Notes: generated from the sequence alone by a model not told the origin. DNA of 64,000 nt from Metaphire vulgaris (GCA_018105865.1 CM030870.1:2651501-2715500); one strand, 5' to 3'. Positions 11,961 through 22,456 are shown, numbered from the stretch's first letter. Numbers and translations are program-made.

Positions 11961-12005
11961 GCTGGATGCAAACAAAAAATGGTCAGTTTAATAATAATAA
12001 TAATC

Positions 12006-12280
12006 AAAAGTCAAAGTCCTTCCCAAACCTCACGGGCTCATAGGGTGGCGCTGATCTCCGTTGCTATAGCCCTCAAGCCAGGCGTGTAATGCCACGGATA
12101 CTGGGCTAGTGTATTGCGCAGCGTACCTGTTTGACTTATCGCAGGGATTTTTTACCACTGCTCCTCATTTTACCACCGCGAAAAAGGCTGAGTTGACCTT
12201 TAGGGCTCCTGCAGGACTCAAACCCGCGACCTCCTGCTCCATCACCCAACATTATTACCACTCTGTTAACTTCCCGCCCT
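12006..12280 (-). repeat. tRNA-derived SINE, reverse orientation
   Basis: On the minus strand: box A-like TTAACAGAGTGG (12269-12258), box B-like GGTTTGAGTCC (12224-12214), then a body ending in AAGGACTTTGACTTTT. A second copy lies at 29826-30097. It sits next to (AAT)n runs. Confidence 0.8.
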
Positions 12281-12300
12281 ATAATAATAAAAATAATAAT

Positions 12301-13757
12301 AGGGCTGCGGATATTCACAATTAATTAATCGATTAATCGTTAAAATTTGTAATCGCTTAAATTTTCTTTAATCGATTAATTTTTTATTAAATTTTAATAT
12401 TTTTGTAACTTATTTACTTGAATACATACTTAGCTTACTATGTTTCTAAGTCGTTCAGACAACAATGGCGAGTAATGAAAGCAATGCTGCAGTTAAGCAT
12501 TTAAGGGGAGAGATGAACAAGCACTTTTGTTTGTTTTAACTCTTAAAGAAGGAATTAAATTTTTAAAGTCATCCCCCGACGGGGGAATTAATTTTTGGAA
12601 AAGGCGTTCATATGAAAACGTGAACATATACGTTATAAACTTACTATATTTCAGGCTATATAGAAGCTAGAAAGATGCAGTTTGCACCGTTGTTGAGCAT
12701 TTTTATTGCTCTTTCTATCCATCCGTGCCAAAAGAAAAAAGTTTGGGGTAGGGACCACTCTACACCCCAAAATCGGACCCCTCCCAACATTTTTTTCAAA
12801 TTTTGATCAAAGGTCAATAGCAAAACGTCTTCAGCGGTAAACCCCCAAGTGTAAGCAAGAGAGAGTTTTAGAGGAGTGTAATTGGAACAGAATGGTGCAA
12901 AAATTTTGAAGATCGGACCATATTTGGGGTAGTTATAAAGTTTCATACCCAAGTGCCAATTGCTCGCTGAAATGACAATTACGCGAACGGATTTTCAATG
13001 TGAAAAGCCGAACAACTCAGTATATTTCAGGCTATATAGAAGCTAGAAAGATGAGGTTTGCACCATTGTTGAGCATTTTTATTGGTCTTTCGAACCATCC
13101 TTGCAAAAAAAAAATTTTGAGGGTAGGGTCCACTCTACACCCCAAAATCGGACCATCTCAGACAAAAAATTTTCAAAGCTCAATTAAAAAAAATTTTCAG
13201 CGGTGACCCCCCAACTGTGAGCGAGAAAGTCGTAGGGAGTTGTAATTGGAACAGAAAAGTGCAAAAATTTTGAAGATCGGACCCTATTTGGCGTAGTTAT
13301 GATTTTTCTAGCCTCCGGCTGAAGATTTTTCCTATACATTTTCCAGCCTTGGTTGTTACACAGCCAATATCTTTTGCATATATACTTATTATATAGTCAG
13401 CATTATCGAAAACGGTGCTGCTGCCTATCGAATGGATGTGAACTAAATCGGTTCCCGCGTTGGATTTTTCAAAAAATCGCATGTCCGCGGTACACACACG
13501 CTTATATAGCGCACCGTTTATAAATGGTGAACGCCGTTTGGCTATGGTTTTCTGCCGCCGTCTATAAACGGCGAACCCTTGGAAGCGATTAAAGCTAACT
13601 GGAGACGGCAAAGTAGACAATATGCAGAGTTGCAATGCAAGGTGATCAGCTAAAAGCTATATGTAGGCCCTAATTATTTTAATCGAAATTAATCGATTAA
13701 TCGATTTAAAAAATTTCTGATTAATCGAACAAGAAAATTTTAATCACTACCAGCCCT
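12301..13757. mobile_element. hAT-like element with ATTAATCGATTAATCG subterminal repeats
   Basis: Left AGGGCTGCGG and right CAGCCCT ends are inverted, each followed inward by ATTAATCGATTAATCG. It is inserted in an (AAT)n run, so the target duplication cannot be resolved. Interrupted by a piggyBac-like copy from 12540. Confidence 0.65.
12540..13600. mobile_element. piggyBac-like non-autonomous element, copy 2
   Basis: TTAA at 12536-12539 on the left. Two tandem copies of the AGGCTATATAGAAGCTAGAAAGATG module at 12651 and 13027, with GGTAGGGTCCACTCTACAC. The right end is degraded and its position is approximate. Nested inside the 12301-13757 element. Confidence 0.7.
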
Positions 13758-13758
13758 A

Positions 13759-13791
<33 letters not shown>

Positions 13792-13796
13792 TAATA
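13758..13796. repeat. (AAT)n microsatellite
   Basis: About twelve ATA/AAT units directly after the hAT-like right end. Confidence 0.9.
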
Positions 13797-13912
13797 ATAA
13801 AAGAAATTTTAAAAATCAATAGTCAGTAATTGGAAGATAATTGGCCAATTGTTTGGGGCTGATAATTGTCAGGAGGCACGATGGTGCACCTCTACTATAA
13901 ACATTAAACAGC

Positions 13913-13913
<1 letters not shown>

Positions 13914-13977
<64 letters not shown>

Positions 13978-14012
13978 TACATACATACATATATACAATT
14001 ATACATACATAT
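13914..14012. repeat. (AT)n and (CATA)n microsatellite
   Basis: About 28 AT units followed by CATACATACATA. Confidence 0.95.
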
Positions 14013-14034
14013 ATTTCAAACCAAAGTTCGAGAG

Positions 14035-14280
14035 AGAATTTAGTATAAACATTTTCGTCTCGTCTTCAAGTCAATAAACCAGATTGCTCCATCCGTTCAA
14101 AGTCTGCCTTGCTGCTTCCCCACTCCCACTCTTGACTAATCTCTGGAATTGCTCTGCCTGGCTGACCACTAAACTTCGGCAAAAGCTATTGAAACTGTAC
14201 GGTAGATTAAGCGCCTAAGAATGAGCAGTTGTACCTGCCAACAGCGCTATAGAAATTCGCGAGATTTTACCTACTTTTAC
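14035..14280 (+). repeat. CR1-like LINE 3' untranslated end
   Basis: AGATTAAGCGCCTAAGAATG and CAGCGCTATAGAAATTCGCG, then a TTACTTACTTAC tail: the same 3' end seen inverted at 14890 and directly at 63960. 5'-truncated, no coding sequence. Confidence 0.7.
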
Positions 14281-14505
14281 TTACTTACCATGCAGTCCTC
14301 AACAAAATACTGTACTTTCTTTGTGAGTCACAAAATTTCCAACATTATAGACAACTTTTCCATACGACTGAGCCAGTAAAATGAAAGAGGAAAAAACTAC
14401 AAGGCTCACAGAGTCGACGACTGTGGTGTAACTGTCTGTAGCTGACGATGTTCTGCCTCCCGAAGCAGCCACGGCACTGCAGCTGGTAGGAGCACATGCG
14501 CTCAC

Positions 14506-14608
14506 AGAGCTTCACGTTATATGAAGTTCCATCCAAACCAGCAGAAGTAAATCGCGTTGGTAGTCTTAATAACGATCTATTAAGGAAACAGTTTCTAATT
14601 ATATGCAT
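14506..14608 (-). CDS. MSRB: MsrB exon 1 (putative start and mitochondrial leader)
   Basis: ATG at 14608 opens MHIIRNCFLNRSLLRLPTRF, which has four Arg, many Leu/Ile/Phe and no acidic residue in the first 20 positions, as in a mitochondrial targeting peptide. The exon ends with CTCT before a GTGAGC donor (phase 1), and the next exon supplies the two missing bases. The reading frame stays open past the donor into unrelated sequence, so the donor position is chosen from consensus and phase. It lies 4.6 kb upstream of exon 2. The call depends on phase and leader character rather than a conserved domain, so it is the least certain of the three exons. Confidence 0.6.
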
Positions 14609-16087
14609 TCTATCTACGGTGATACTGTCGAGTGTCGACTACTAATTGATCTTATGTTAACCTAGGCTAATAGCCTAATACATACAGTCGTATGAACGGT
14701 ATGATACAGACCTTCGAGGGTAAATTAGTGTTATCGTTTTGAAATCTTGCAAACTATCGATTAGAAATTTAGAATGATCGGAGACACGACCCTTAAACAG
14801 ATTCCCTATACAGTATTTAGTGGAGTTTCAGAGAAAAATGGTCGGAATACGCTTTCTTACGTTATTGCAAAATAAGATTAATGTTTAAAAGTACTAAAAA
14901 GTAAAGTAAAGTAAAATCTCGTGGATTTCTATAGCGCCTTGAAAAGCAGCTCAACAGTAGCTGCTTATTCTTAGGCGCTCAGCCTCTCTTAAAATAGCTA
15001 TAGGGAAGGTATGTTATCAGCCACTGACAGCCAGGCAATAGTCAACGTCCAAAGGGCAGTGAGGCTAGGTTGTTACAGCTATGGAGGATATGATTTTAGA
15101 AAAAGGAATGATTTAAGCTTAGACCTGAAGACTTGAGGAGATAATGCGGGAATTATAGGAAATGAGGAATCAGATTTTATTGTTTGAAAGTGTCCAAGTC
15201 TGCGGAGGGAAGCTGGGATCGAGTTCCAAAGTTCAGGTGAGGCGTATGAGAAGGCACGGTTGCAAATTTTCAGGGATGACTGATTGAGTGGGCGTGACAG
15301 AGTGAGGTAAGATGATGAACGTGTGGGTCGAAATATGGGAGAATTTAGGTGACTTAGTAACAGCACGAGCAAGTGCATTTTGTATTGATTGCAATTTGTT
15401 GATAGAGGCTTTGGGAAGGTTATAGTAGAGGGAGTTACAATAATCTAATTTGGAGTCGACTATTTAGCTTGCAATTGTGGAGGCAGTTTTAGTATCTAGG
15501 CAAGGGCGTAGTCGGCGAAGGTCATGAATATGAACGTATAGCAGGCTTTTGATAGTTGGGAGGTCGAGTTGTGATTCGAACTTCGAAGTTTAGAAAAGAA
15601 TCAAATTTGAATCCTAGATTTCTAGCAGTTGGAACAGGGATTATTGTGGTGTCAGGAGCCAAAACTAGTTTAGGATTGTCAATATTTTTAGTTGTTGACG
15701 TAGTCCAATTAAAAATCAAAACTCTGTCTTAGATGGGTTAAGAGCGATCGAGGAGATTAGGTGACATCCATGCAGAGATTGGCGAGAATGCAGAATTGCA
15801 GATTCAAGCTCAATAATAGATGCATTAAATTTAATAAAAGAGGCGAGAAGGAAAGGAATAGCTGAGTGTCATCGGCATAAAATTGGTGATTTATAAATTG
15901 AGGGAATTAATTAAAGATGAGAGCGGTGTGGTGTAAAGGCTGCATGAACAGTACAGGCCCAAAAACAGATCCTTGAGGCACTCCAAAATCTACACTGTGA
16001 GATAGAGAAATTTGGCTAAAAGACAGGACACTTGAAAAGACCCTATATAAGATGAAAACCAGTTGTGAGCTTTTTCAGATATTCCAA

Positions 16088-16091
<4 letters not shown>

Positions 16092-16163
<72 letters not shown>

Positions 16164-16172
16164 CAGAGAGAC

Positions 16173-16234
<62 letters not shown>
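16092..16234. repeat. (GA)n microsatellite
   Basis: About 140 bp of AGAGAG with a few ACAG variants. The Arg-Glu and Ser-Leu reading frames here are artefacts. Confidence 0.97.
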
Positions 16235-16235
<1 letters not shown>

Positions 16236-16254
16236 AGAATTTTGTGATCTATGG

Positions 16255-16550
16255 CAGAGGTTCCCAAACTTTTTTGATCGCAGACCCCTATTTTGTTCCC
16301 AGCTTAGCTCGCGGACCGCATTATTTAACAAGTGAACAAGAAAATGTAGTGACGAGCAAAAAGAAATCATCATCATCGGATCCTTCCTAAATGTAGTGAC
16401 AAGCAAAAAATAAGGTCATCTGAGTTTGGGTTGGGCCTAACCCTAACCCTAAACCTAACCCTATATTTTTGGAGGTTCTCGCGGACCCGCGCCATATCCT
16501 CCGCGGACCCCCTCCGGTCCGCGGACCACATGTCAGTTTGGGAACCGCTG
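16255..16550 (-). mobile_element. hAT MITE with perfect 8-bp target duplication
   Basis: Ends CAGAGGTTCCCAAACT and AGTTTGGGAACCGCTG, flanked by ATCTATGG at 16247-16254 and 16551-16558. 296 bp, non-coding, related to 8194-9370. It splits the motif A region of the surrounding LINE and contains a telomere-type run at 16434-16464. Confidence 0.93.
16434..16464. repeat. Interstitial telomere-type repeat (CCCTAA)n
   Basis: About five CCTAACC units, one altered to CCTAAACC, inside the hAT MITE. Confidence 0.85.
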
Positions 16551-17392
16551 ATCTATGGTATCAAATGCAACAGAGAGGTCAAGGAGATAAAAGGCCAGTA
16601 ACTTGTCCGAGACCAATTGCGGTTATAAGAGTCTGTCATGAATGTAGGCGAGAACGGTTTCCGTTGGGTGATGTTTAGTGCAGGCAGACTGATGAGCATT
16701 ATATAGGCCCTATATATATATAGCGAGTTATTTGAAAGGTGTTCGGTCAGTCAAGAAAGCACAATTTTCTCGGTAAGTTTTGATAGAAGTGAAATATTTG
16801 AGATGGGGCGATAGTTATTATATAAGATCTTCTCTGTGAAGACCAGGCTTTTTTAGGAGAGGAGTGACAAAAGAGTTTTGAATGAAGATGGGAAAGTGCC
16901 TGAGGTAAGAGAGAGGTTAATGATTCTAGTTATGATAGGCGTAGGCTAAGCACGATGGCAAACTGAGTAAAGATGTAGGTATGGGATCTAGCCTATCTAT
17001 AGGTCACATTGTTTGTTTGGAAGAGAAAGCAGTTTGGATACCTCTTCATCAGTTGCAGGAGTGAAGCTGGATAAATTGCATGGAGGTTGTGGGGGAGAAG
17101 GGTAATGAGGAGAGGTGGTTTGAGTAATAGTAAAAGACTTAAGGACACTGCAAATCTTGGAGATTTTTGCAGAGAAGAAATTAGCAAAAGATTCAGCAAG
17201 TTCTGACAGGGAAATGGATTGAGGGAGAGGTTTTGATTCTTTGCGATGGAAAAGATCATTTACAGTTTTCCAGAGCTTACGTGGGTTTGAGCTATATTGA
17301 ATTTTGTTGAAATGATGTTAGAATAGTACTTCTTTTTGGCAGATGTAAGGTGAGGGTACAATTAGGTACTACACTGTTTGAAATTAAAATGA

Positions 17393-17397
<5 letters not shown>

Positions 17398-17431
<34 letters not shown>
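17398..17431. repeat. (AAT)n tail
   Basis: About eleven AAT units directly before the LINE 3' hairpin at 17432. Confidence 0.9.
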
Positions 17432-17432
<1 letters not shown>

Positions 17433-17494
17433 TGATTTTAAGTGGTTTAGGAGGCTAAGTAAGCCTGTGTGAAAACCACTGAGATTAAATGCAT
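17432..17494 (-). repeat. LINE 3' end hairpin, copy 1
   Basis: Minus strand reads GTGGTTTTCACACAGGCTTA then TTAGCCTCCTAAACCACTTA and TTATT repeats. GTGGTTT pairs with AAACCAC and AGGCT with AGCCT. Same motif at 37334, 47864 and 55652; at 37334 it follows a LINE stop codon. Confidence 0.75.
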
Positions 17495-17519
17495 TGTACA
17501 ATTTTCCTTCTAAACTGTT

Positions 17520-18667
17520 CAATTTGAAACAAAAAAATCAAAATTGTCGCGATCATGTATCAATGCGAAATAAAATTTTATTAAATTTTAATTCTAAAAT
17601 AGGACTCTACATGGAACCGCAGGTAATTTAACTAGTTATATACCAGTTTTGCATTTTCCGTTGCCGTGCAACTGATTAATTTCCCAGAATTCGTTGCGGC
17701 TGTCTTCAATTATATCGGAAGGTTACATTTTCGACAAATGAATAAATAGAATTAACGGAGGCTGTTAATTTTAAGCAGAATTTCGGCGATTAAAATCGGA
17801 ATTTCAATTACATTGAAAGTGAAGAGGAAGGCGACAGCAGCCGCAAACTGCGGAATTTCGCTTTATTTTGCCGTCATCCCGATGCACATTCACCGTTGGT
17901 GGCTTTCAAATGCATTTATAAAATAAATATTGAATTAAATAGTTAATACTTATTTTAAGGCTGCTTGTCAGACGAAAATTGATTTGTAGCGAAGTTGACG
18001 GCAACGCATTGTGCTTTTTCATTTGGTGTATAAAAGGGATGCTGTGTATGATGAAAATTCTGATCAAAATTAATTACTTCCATTGAGTCAATGATCATAA
18101 TGTAAATTTCAGAACTGTAAAGTTCGTTGCAAATCAATCTCGTCTGATAAGCAGGCTTAAATAAATTTTAACTATTTAATTCAATATCGAAAGTTCATTT
18201 ACCAAGAATATAACTAGCTTGATAGAGGTGGTAATTTACCACAGGGACAAATCTGCAATTTCGAATGTTTATACCTCAGCGTTGTGGTGAATAACTGCTT
18301 TGCCATCTTCGCATCACACCAAGCAATCTGATCAATAGTTGTACTGGCTAACTTGCACATCTCGTCCCACCTCCTTCCTGACGCTCTTTACAAACTCTAT
18401 GGAACGACTAAGAACAGCTTTATTTGTGAAAAACTGTATCCAGTGGTTGAGGGGCACCCTGAGCCTCAGCAAGGGTAGGGAAGAGCACAAGGCATGGTTT
18501 GGAACTTGGAATGTGATAGGGTTATGACCCGGTTGTCTATAGTTAGACGTGAGTGCAACTGAGTGTCGGTACTGAGGTGGGATGTCGATGTGCAGGTTGA
18601 AATATTTGTGAAATTGATTTTTTGTGCAAATGGCTATTTACTTTTTGTGGTTTCTTTGTTATGGTAG
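17520..18667. other. Intergenic region between MsrB and CCDC92-like start codons, with a foldback
   Basis: AT-rich, no reading frame with recognised motifs. Contains an imperfect foldback at 17929-18188. An untranslated first exon and promoter of the CCDC92-like gene should lie in or upstream of this stretch but I could not place them. Confidence 0.5.
17929..18188. repeat. Imperfect foldback, about 70-bp arms
   Basis: ATTGAATTAAATAGTTAATA at 17929 with GCTGCTTGTCAGACG and ATTGATTTG is mirrored on the other strand at 18188-18120. Arms are roughly 80 percent alike with a middle of about 120 bp. Confidence 0.65.
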
Positions 18668-18785
18668 ATGGCAACATTTCTTCAGACTAATCTGGAAAGT
18701 TCAATCCTTTTCCTACAACTAGAACATGCTGCAACTCTGAAAGCTCTCCATGAAGAAATTGCCAAACTACAAAAGAAATGTTCTC
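18668..18785 (+). CDS. CCDC92: CCDC92-like exon 1 (start codon)
   Basis: ATG directly follows a good acceptor (TTTCTTTGTTATGGTAG), so an untranslated exon must lie upstream. It encodes 39 residues, including LFLQLEHAATLKALHEEIAK, and ends in TCTC/GTATGT, phase 1. The ATG is preferred because family members start only a few residues before NLE. The upstream 5' untranslated exon was not located. Confidence 0.9.
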
Positions 18786-18846
18786 GTATGTTGAGACCAT
18801 TTTTCTTGCTTTAATATTGCATTTTAATTATATTATAAGCAACCTG

Positions 18847-18896
<50 letters not shown>
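18847..18896. repeat. (TTA)n microsatellite
   Basis: About 17 ATT units, the tail of the reverse-oriented LINE. Confidence 0.95.
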
Positions 18897-18897
<1 letters not shown>

Positions 18898-18979
18898 ATA
18901 CTGATTAATGTGGTGACTCATTCAGCCGAACTGCGTGAACACATTACAGATAACTCGTGCAGAATAGCCATGTTTTAAG

Positions 18980-19533
18980 CAGTGCTGTTACAGATACTTT
19001 TCAAATGTATCTTAGATACAGATACAGATACATGTGAGGAAATGTATCAAAGATACTGATACTAAATACATGATATAAAAAGTATCAAGATACAAATACA
19101 AATTGAAAGTATCTTGATACAAGATACTTTTTAAGATACTTTATTTAGAAGTTAGTATTGATAAAAAAATTTCCAAGAAGAGTTTGTTTCAAAGTAAACC
19201 TAGTACAGAGAAAATTAGTCATAGATGCAACGCAAATTTACAACCAAAGAGGTTATCATATTATTCAAATTATATATCTCTTAATAGTTTAGCTTAAAGT
19301 ATATTTGAAATGTCCACATATCACCAATATCCAATATAGTCAACCTCTATTGAAAGTTTAAAAGTATCTTGTATCTAATTTAAATATACAGATACAAATA
19401 CTCTTTTTTTGTATCTAAGATACTGATACTAGATACTTTTGGAAAATGTATCTTGATACAAGATACAAGATACTTTTTTGTATCTAAAAGATACTTATCT
19501 AGATACATGTATCTTAGATACTTAACAACACTG
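18980..19533. mobile_element. hAT MITE packed with GTATC/GATAC repeats, perfect 8-bp duplication
   Basis: Ends CAGTGCTGTTA and TTAACAACACTG, flanked by GTTTTAAG at 18972-18979 and 19534-19541. 554 bp. Both sides are filled with AGATACTTTT, AAGTATCTTG and GATACAGATACA units in both orientations. Confidence 0.92.
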
Positions 19534-19915
19534 GTTTTAAGTCTCTTCTTAAAGGTATCTAAAGTCGGAGAGAGCTGTATAGATGGAGGTAGACAGTTCT
19601 GTGCCACTGCCACGGGAAATGCTCGATCCCCAGCAATACGCAGTCTGGTCCTCGGGACGACCAGTAAGGCAGATCCAGATGATCTCAGGCATTGCCGGCC
19701 CGCTTGATTCGCCACTCGTGAGAACTCGGACGCAAGATACTCAGGACCGGCACCGTTCAGACAACGGAAGGTCAACGGTGCCAGCTTGAAGTGGACCCGC
19801 TCTGGTACGGACAGCCAATGCAGGTCGTGGAGCAGTGGAGTAATGTGTTCTAATGAGGCATGGCAGATCACCCGCGCTGCGGCATGCAGAACGGACTGAT
19901 GTGATGTTGAGTTTT

Positions 19916-20316
19916 GTATTCTAACCTTTTAAAACATCTGTTATTTTGCACTATATTTTGCAGTGGGGAGTCCTACAGTTGTGAATTTAGATGAGAATTG
20001 TGTTCAATGCTAAAAATAATTACCATATTTTATTTATTTACCTGCAAAGTATCACAAGGGATTTTGGGCATACATAACCATGTGAGTCATGCACAGTTCA
20101 CAAATTGAAATAGGAGGTGCCAGTAGATTGAGGTCCACAAATTTTGAGGGCCTTATATTTGAAGCCGCTTTTTTCCAATCAGTTTTTCTCTTGATGTAAC
20201 AATTTAAAAATCTGTTATTTTCTATGGATTCTTTAATTGATTAGACTGAAAAATCACAATGGCGACTAGAGAAATTTTTGTAGAAAGTTATTTTACATAT
20301 TTCATTTGGTTAACTT
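19916..20316. other. Intronic sequence without recognised element
   Basis: AT-rich part of CCDC92-like intron 1; only short TTATTTATTTA runs. Confidence 0.5.
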
Positions 20317-20985
20317 TTACCGTTTACCCTGAGTGAGACTCGGGTTACGTAATCGACGCTTAACCGTTTACCCCGAGAGGGACTCAGGCAGTATTTTGCA
20401 AGCCTACAGCTAACCGTTTTACATGAGCCTGGCTCGTTATTGTACATATATGGGCTTAGTATCGATTTATTTGCCAGATGGCACTTATTATTTATTCGAA
20501 CATTTATGCTGCTAACTCTATAGAATATTGATATTTTCCGATACAATCCTTGGATTTTGCCTGTAATGGCAGTGACCGGATATTCGTTGCCATGTGGTAA
20601 CATTTCTCAAGAAAGTGGGGATGTCACAGGAAATCAAAATCTAAAGCAAATCTAAATCAAATAAAAGCAATTTTGAGCAAAGCAATTTTGAGGTTTCTGG
20701 TCGTAGTTGAACTGGAGTTATTTTGGTTCCAGTAGCGGCCTTTTGTGTAGCGCTTGTAAGACTTTATTCTTTCGATCTCCAAGTAGAAATTCAGTGATTG
20801 AGGACGTAAAGTGATAAAGGGATACTGAGTCTGACCTTTATATACATTTTAAAAAGTTTTTTTAGCTTCTATGCTCCAAAGTCGGAAGTGTTTACAATAT
20901 TTTAAAGTAATGTATTGCTGTACTAAATAAAATGGCTGCCATGGTAATGGATTACATTTTTTTAATGAACGGTGAAGGGGCTAAC
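20317..20985. mobile_element. TTAA-type element, subfamily B, copy 1
   Basis: Starts TTAACTTTTACCGTTTACC and ends GAACGGTGAAGGGGCTAAC, imperfect inverted ends of the TTAACCCCTTTACC kind. TTTGCCAG.TGGCACTT, TTTATGCTG.TA and AATGGC.GCCAT recur in order at 55770-55890 and 58310-58495. Confidence 0.65.
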
Positions 20986-21149
20986 TGTATGGATTAGAGG
21001 CCTGTGTTTACAAGCTGTTCTAGCTGTATTGTTGACTCTGCAAGGCCTTCACACAACTTTACCTACAAAAATATTATATTTTATAGTGTCAGTAAAATAT
21101 TGTGCCAATATTTCAATTAGCAAAGAGGTGAATTATATATATCTTTATC

Positions 21150-21790
21150 TTCTTGACGACTTCTATAGCGCCGTACGCACGACGAAGGTCGAAGTCAAAG
21201 GCGCTTTGACATACTTTGGCATGCCGATGGCAAACGTCAGATAACAGAGACAGCGTAAAGTCAGCCCTGATGGAAACGACGGAAATCGCCGCCCAAACAC
21301 CCACGGTAGCGAATCCCGTAGAAAGGAGCCTTCCGCTGTAGAACCGTCCGCACCAGGCACGTCAAAGGAACAAAAACACGAGATGAGATGTTGAAAAATT
21401 CCGCAGATGTTGTAAGAACTGTCTGCGAGGCGAGCCACACGGAGAATTTCTGAGATGCGGACTCCCGTGAGTAAACCGTCACCGAGCTAGGTGAATCCGA
21501 CTTTGGATGGAATTCCAGGTTACGATTAGAACGGATGTCGCAGCATTCCAGCATGGGTATCTAGTCTGCAGTTCTGCCGAGCCACGTTGATAGAAAAATC
21601 GAAAAACAAGATGGCAGACCAGACAGGCGACGAATCAGCGACTAAAATCGTCCTAATCCACCCGAGAAAAGCGCAGAGGACCTCCCGAAAATGACAGAAA
21701 GGTCACTACTTGCACATTTTGCGCTAAAACGAGCGCAAAATATCGTCGAACCACCCAGAACGACGCTCCTATATATGCATAGGAGTATAG
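21150..21790 (-). repeat. GC-rich unclassified retroelement-like block
   Basis: A 640-bp GC- and CpG-rich island in AT-rich DNA. On the minus strand it starts near a TATATATAGGAGCG motif, contains GCCATCTTG and ends GTCAAAGCGCCTTTGAC...GGCGCTATAGAAGTCG. A related plus-strand copy is at 61328-61745. The 3' end resembles the CR1-like ends in this window. No reverse transcriptase is encoded. Confidence 0.55.
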
Positions 21791-21799
21791 ATTGGGTCT

Positions 21800-22414
21800 G
21801 ATAATGCCCAATTTTTGAGAGTTAAATAAGCTTTTGCATGGTCCATATAGTCATGGGTTGATCTTATCCTTGGATGCAGGTATGTCCTAAAAGACACTGT
21901 CAGAAGTGAATCTTCTGTATTCTGACTTGTTGTTTTGTACATTTCGAATTAAAATGACACTTGAAAGCCATTACACTTGCATAGTCTTGAAAATTGTCAG
22001 CTGGGCCTTGGATACCTAGACACAATAAATCAGGGACATCAGGTGGCACCTTAGATATGTACAATTTATCTCTTTATGCTCTGTCCATTGTCATGTCTTG
22101 TCATGCCACACTTTTGCATTTCATTGTGAAATTTGTTATCTACTTTGTTTACAGTTTTTCTTTATCATAATAGTTTTTTTTATGTCAGAAGAATATCTGC
22201 CTAATTAAATTTTTTAATAATTAATTGCTGTTACATTAAGCCTTGAAGTGGTTTAATTTACTTTTAAAAAGAATTTTATAATTTTAAATATATGAAATAA
22301 AACTAATATTAGCCTTTTCGTTACTGGTGCCCGTTTATTCTGCCATACTACATAATTTTGCATTAACATGTAATGTTATGGTTGGCCTATTATTTATTTG
22401 AATGTCTGTTGCAG
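21800..22414. other. Intron 1 remainder of CCDC92-like gene
   Basis: AT-rich, no element recognised, up to the acceptor TGTCTGTTGCAG. Confidence 0.5.
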
Positions 22415-22456
22415 AATTGTCTCTCAGACTTGCATTGAATGACTTCCCTAAAGATG
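22415..22456 (+). CDS. CCDC92: CCDC92-like exon 2 (42-nt microexon)
   Basis: Tiny exon between TGTCTGTTGCAG and G/GTCAGT. It adds QLSLRLALNDFPKD and keeps phase 1 on both sides. It continues the N-terminal domain, where vertebrate CCDC92 has a similar C..L...L segment. Found only by following splice sites and phase. Confidence 0.87.

Larger units (their letters stand above)
5330..14608 (-). other. MSRB: MsrB methionine-R-sulfoxide reductase gene locus (5' part, three exons in window)
   Basis: Gene read by joining three minus-strand exons: 14608-14506, 9912-9806 and 5406-5330. Seen: splice sites at each junction and matching phases (1 nt + 2 nt, then phase 0). The joined product has about 95 residues, with a leader, then ITDEEWRQKLT, QYYVCRQHGTE, PFTG and [13 protein letters not shown]. 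Known: the (E)W..KLT..QY.V.R..GTE..FTG block followed by a Y.C..C zinc motif is the N-terminal half of MsrB (SelR) proteins, which reduce methionine-R-sulfoxide in oxidised proteins. The basic, Arg/Leu-rich N terminus suggests a mitochondrial, MSRB2-like form (inference). The GWPSF region and catalytic Cys exons are not found in the window, so they should lie left of position 1. The introns are packed with transposons. Confidence 0.83.
14890..17345 (-). pseudogene. CR1-like LINE, reverse orientation, longest copy
   Basis: Reading the minus strand from 17345: KLWKTVNDLFHRKESKPLPQ and ESFANFFSAKI (17280-17180); motif A LDLSVAFDTIDH at 16590-16551, continuing after the insertion; FGVPQGSVFGPVLF near 15990; FYADDTQLF near 15880; PTARNLGFKFDS near 15620; FSYASPELWNSIPASLRRL near 15250; and KSFLFLKSYPP before the stop at 15079. 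Interrupted by a hAT MITE at 16255-16550 and a (GA)n tract at 16092-16234, and many frameshifts. The 5' end is truncated. Confidence 0.88.
18837..19915 (-). pseudogene. LINE C-terminal fragment, reverse orientation, split by a hAT MITE
   Basis: Minus strand 19871-19542 encodes HITPLLHDLHWLSVPERVHF, LRSSGSALLVVPRTRLR and TFKKRLKT. The sequence continues beyond the MITE at 18971 with WLFCTSYL and a stop, then a (TTA)n tail at 18847-18896. CR1/L2-like. Confidence 0.83.

Noticed and set aside
12206..12280. tRNA gene on the minus strand
   Set aside because: Box A and B are present but the body continues as a SINE and a second dispersed copy exists at 29826, so it is tRNA-derived and not a tRNA gene.
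16052..16406. Long Arg-Glu and Ser-Leu reading frames
   Set aside because: They are translations of the (GA)n microsatellite.
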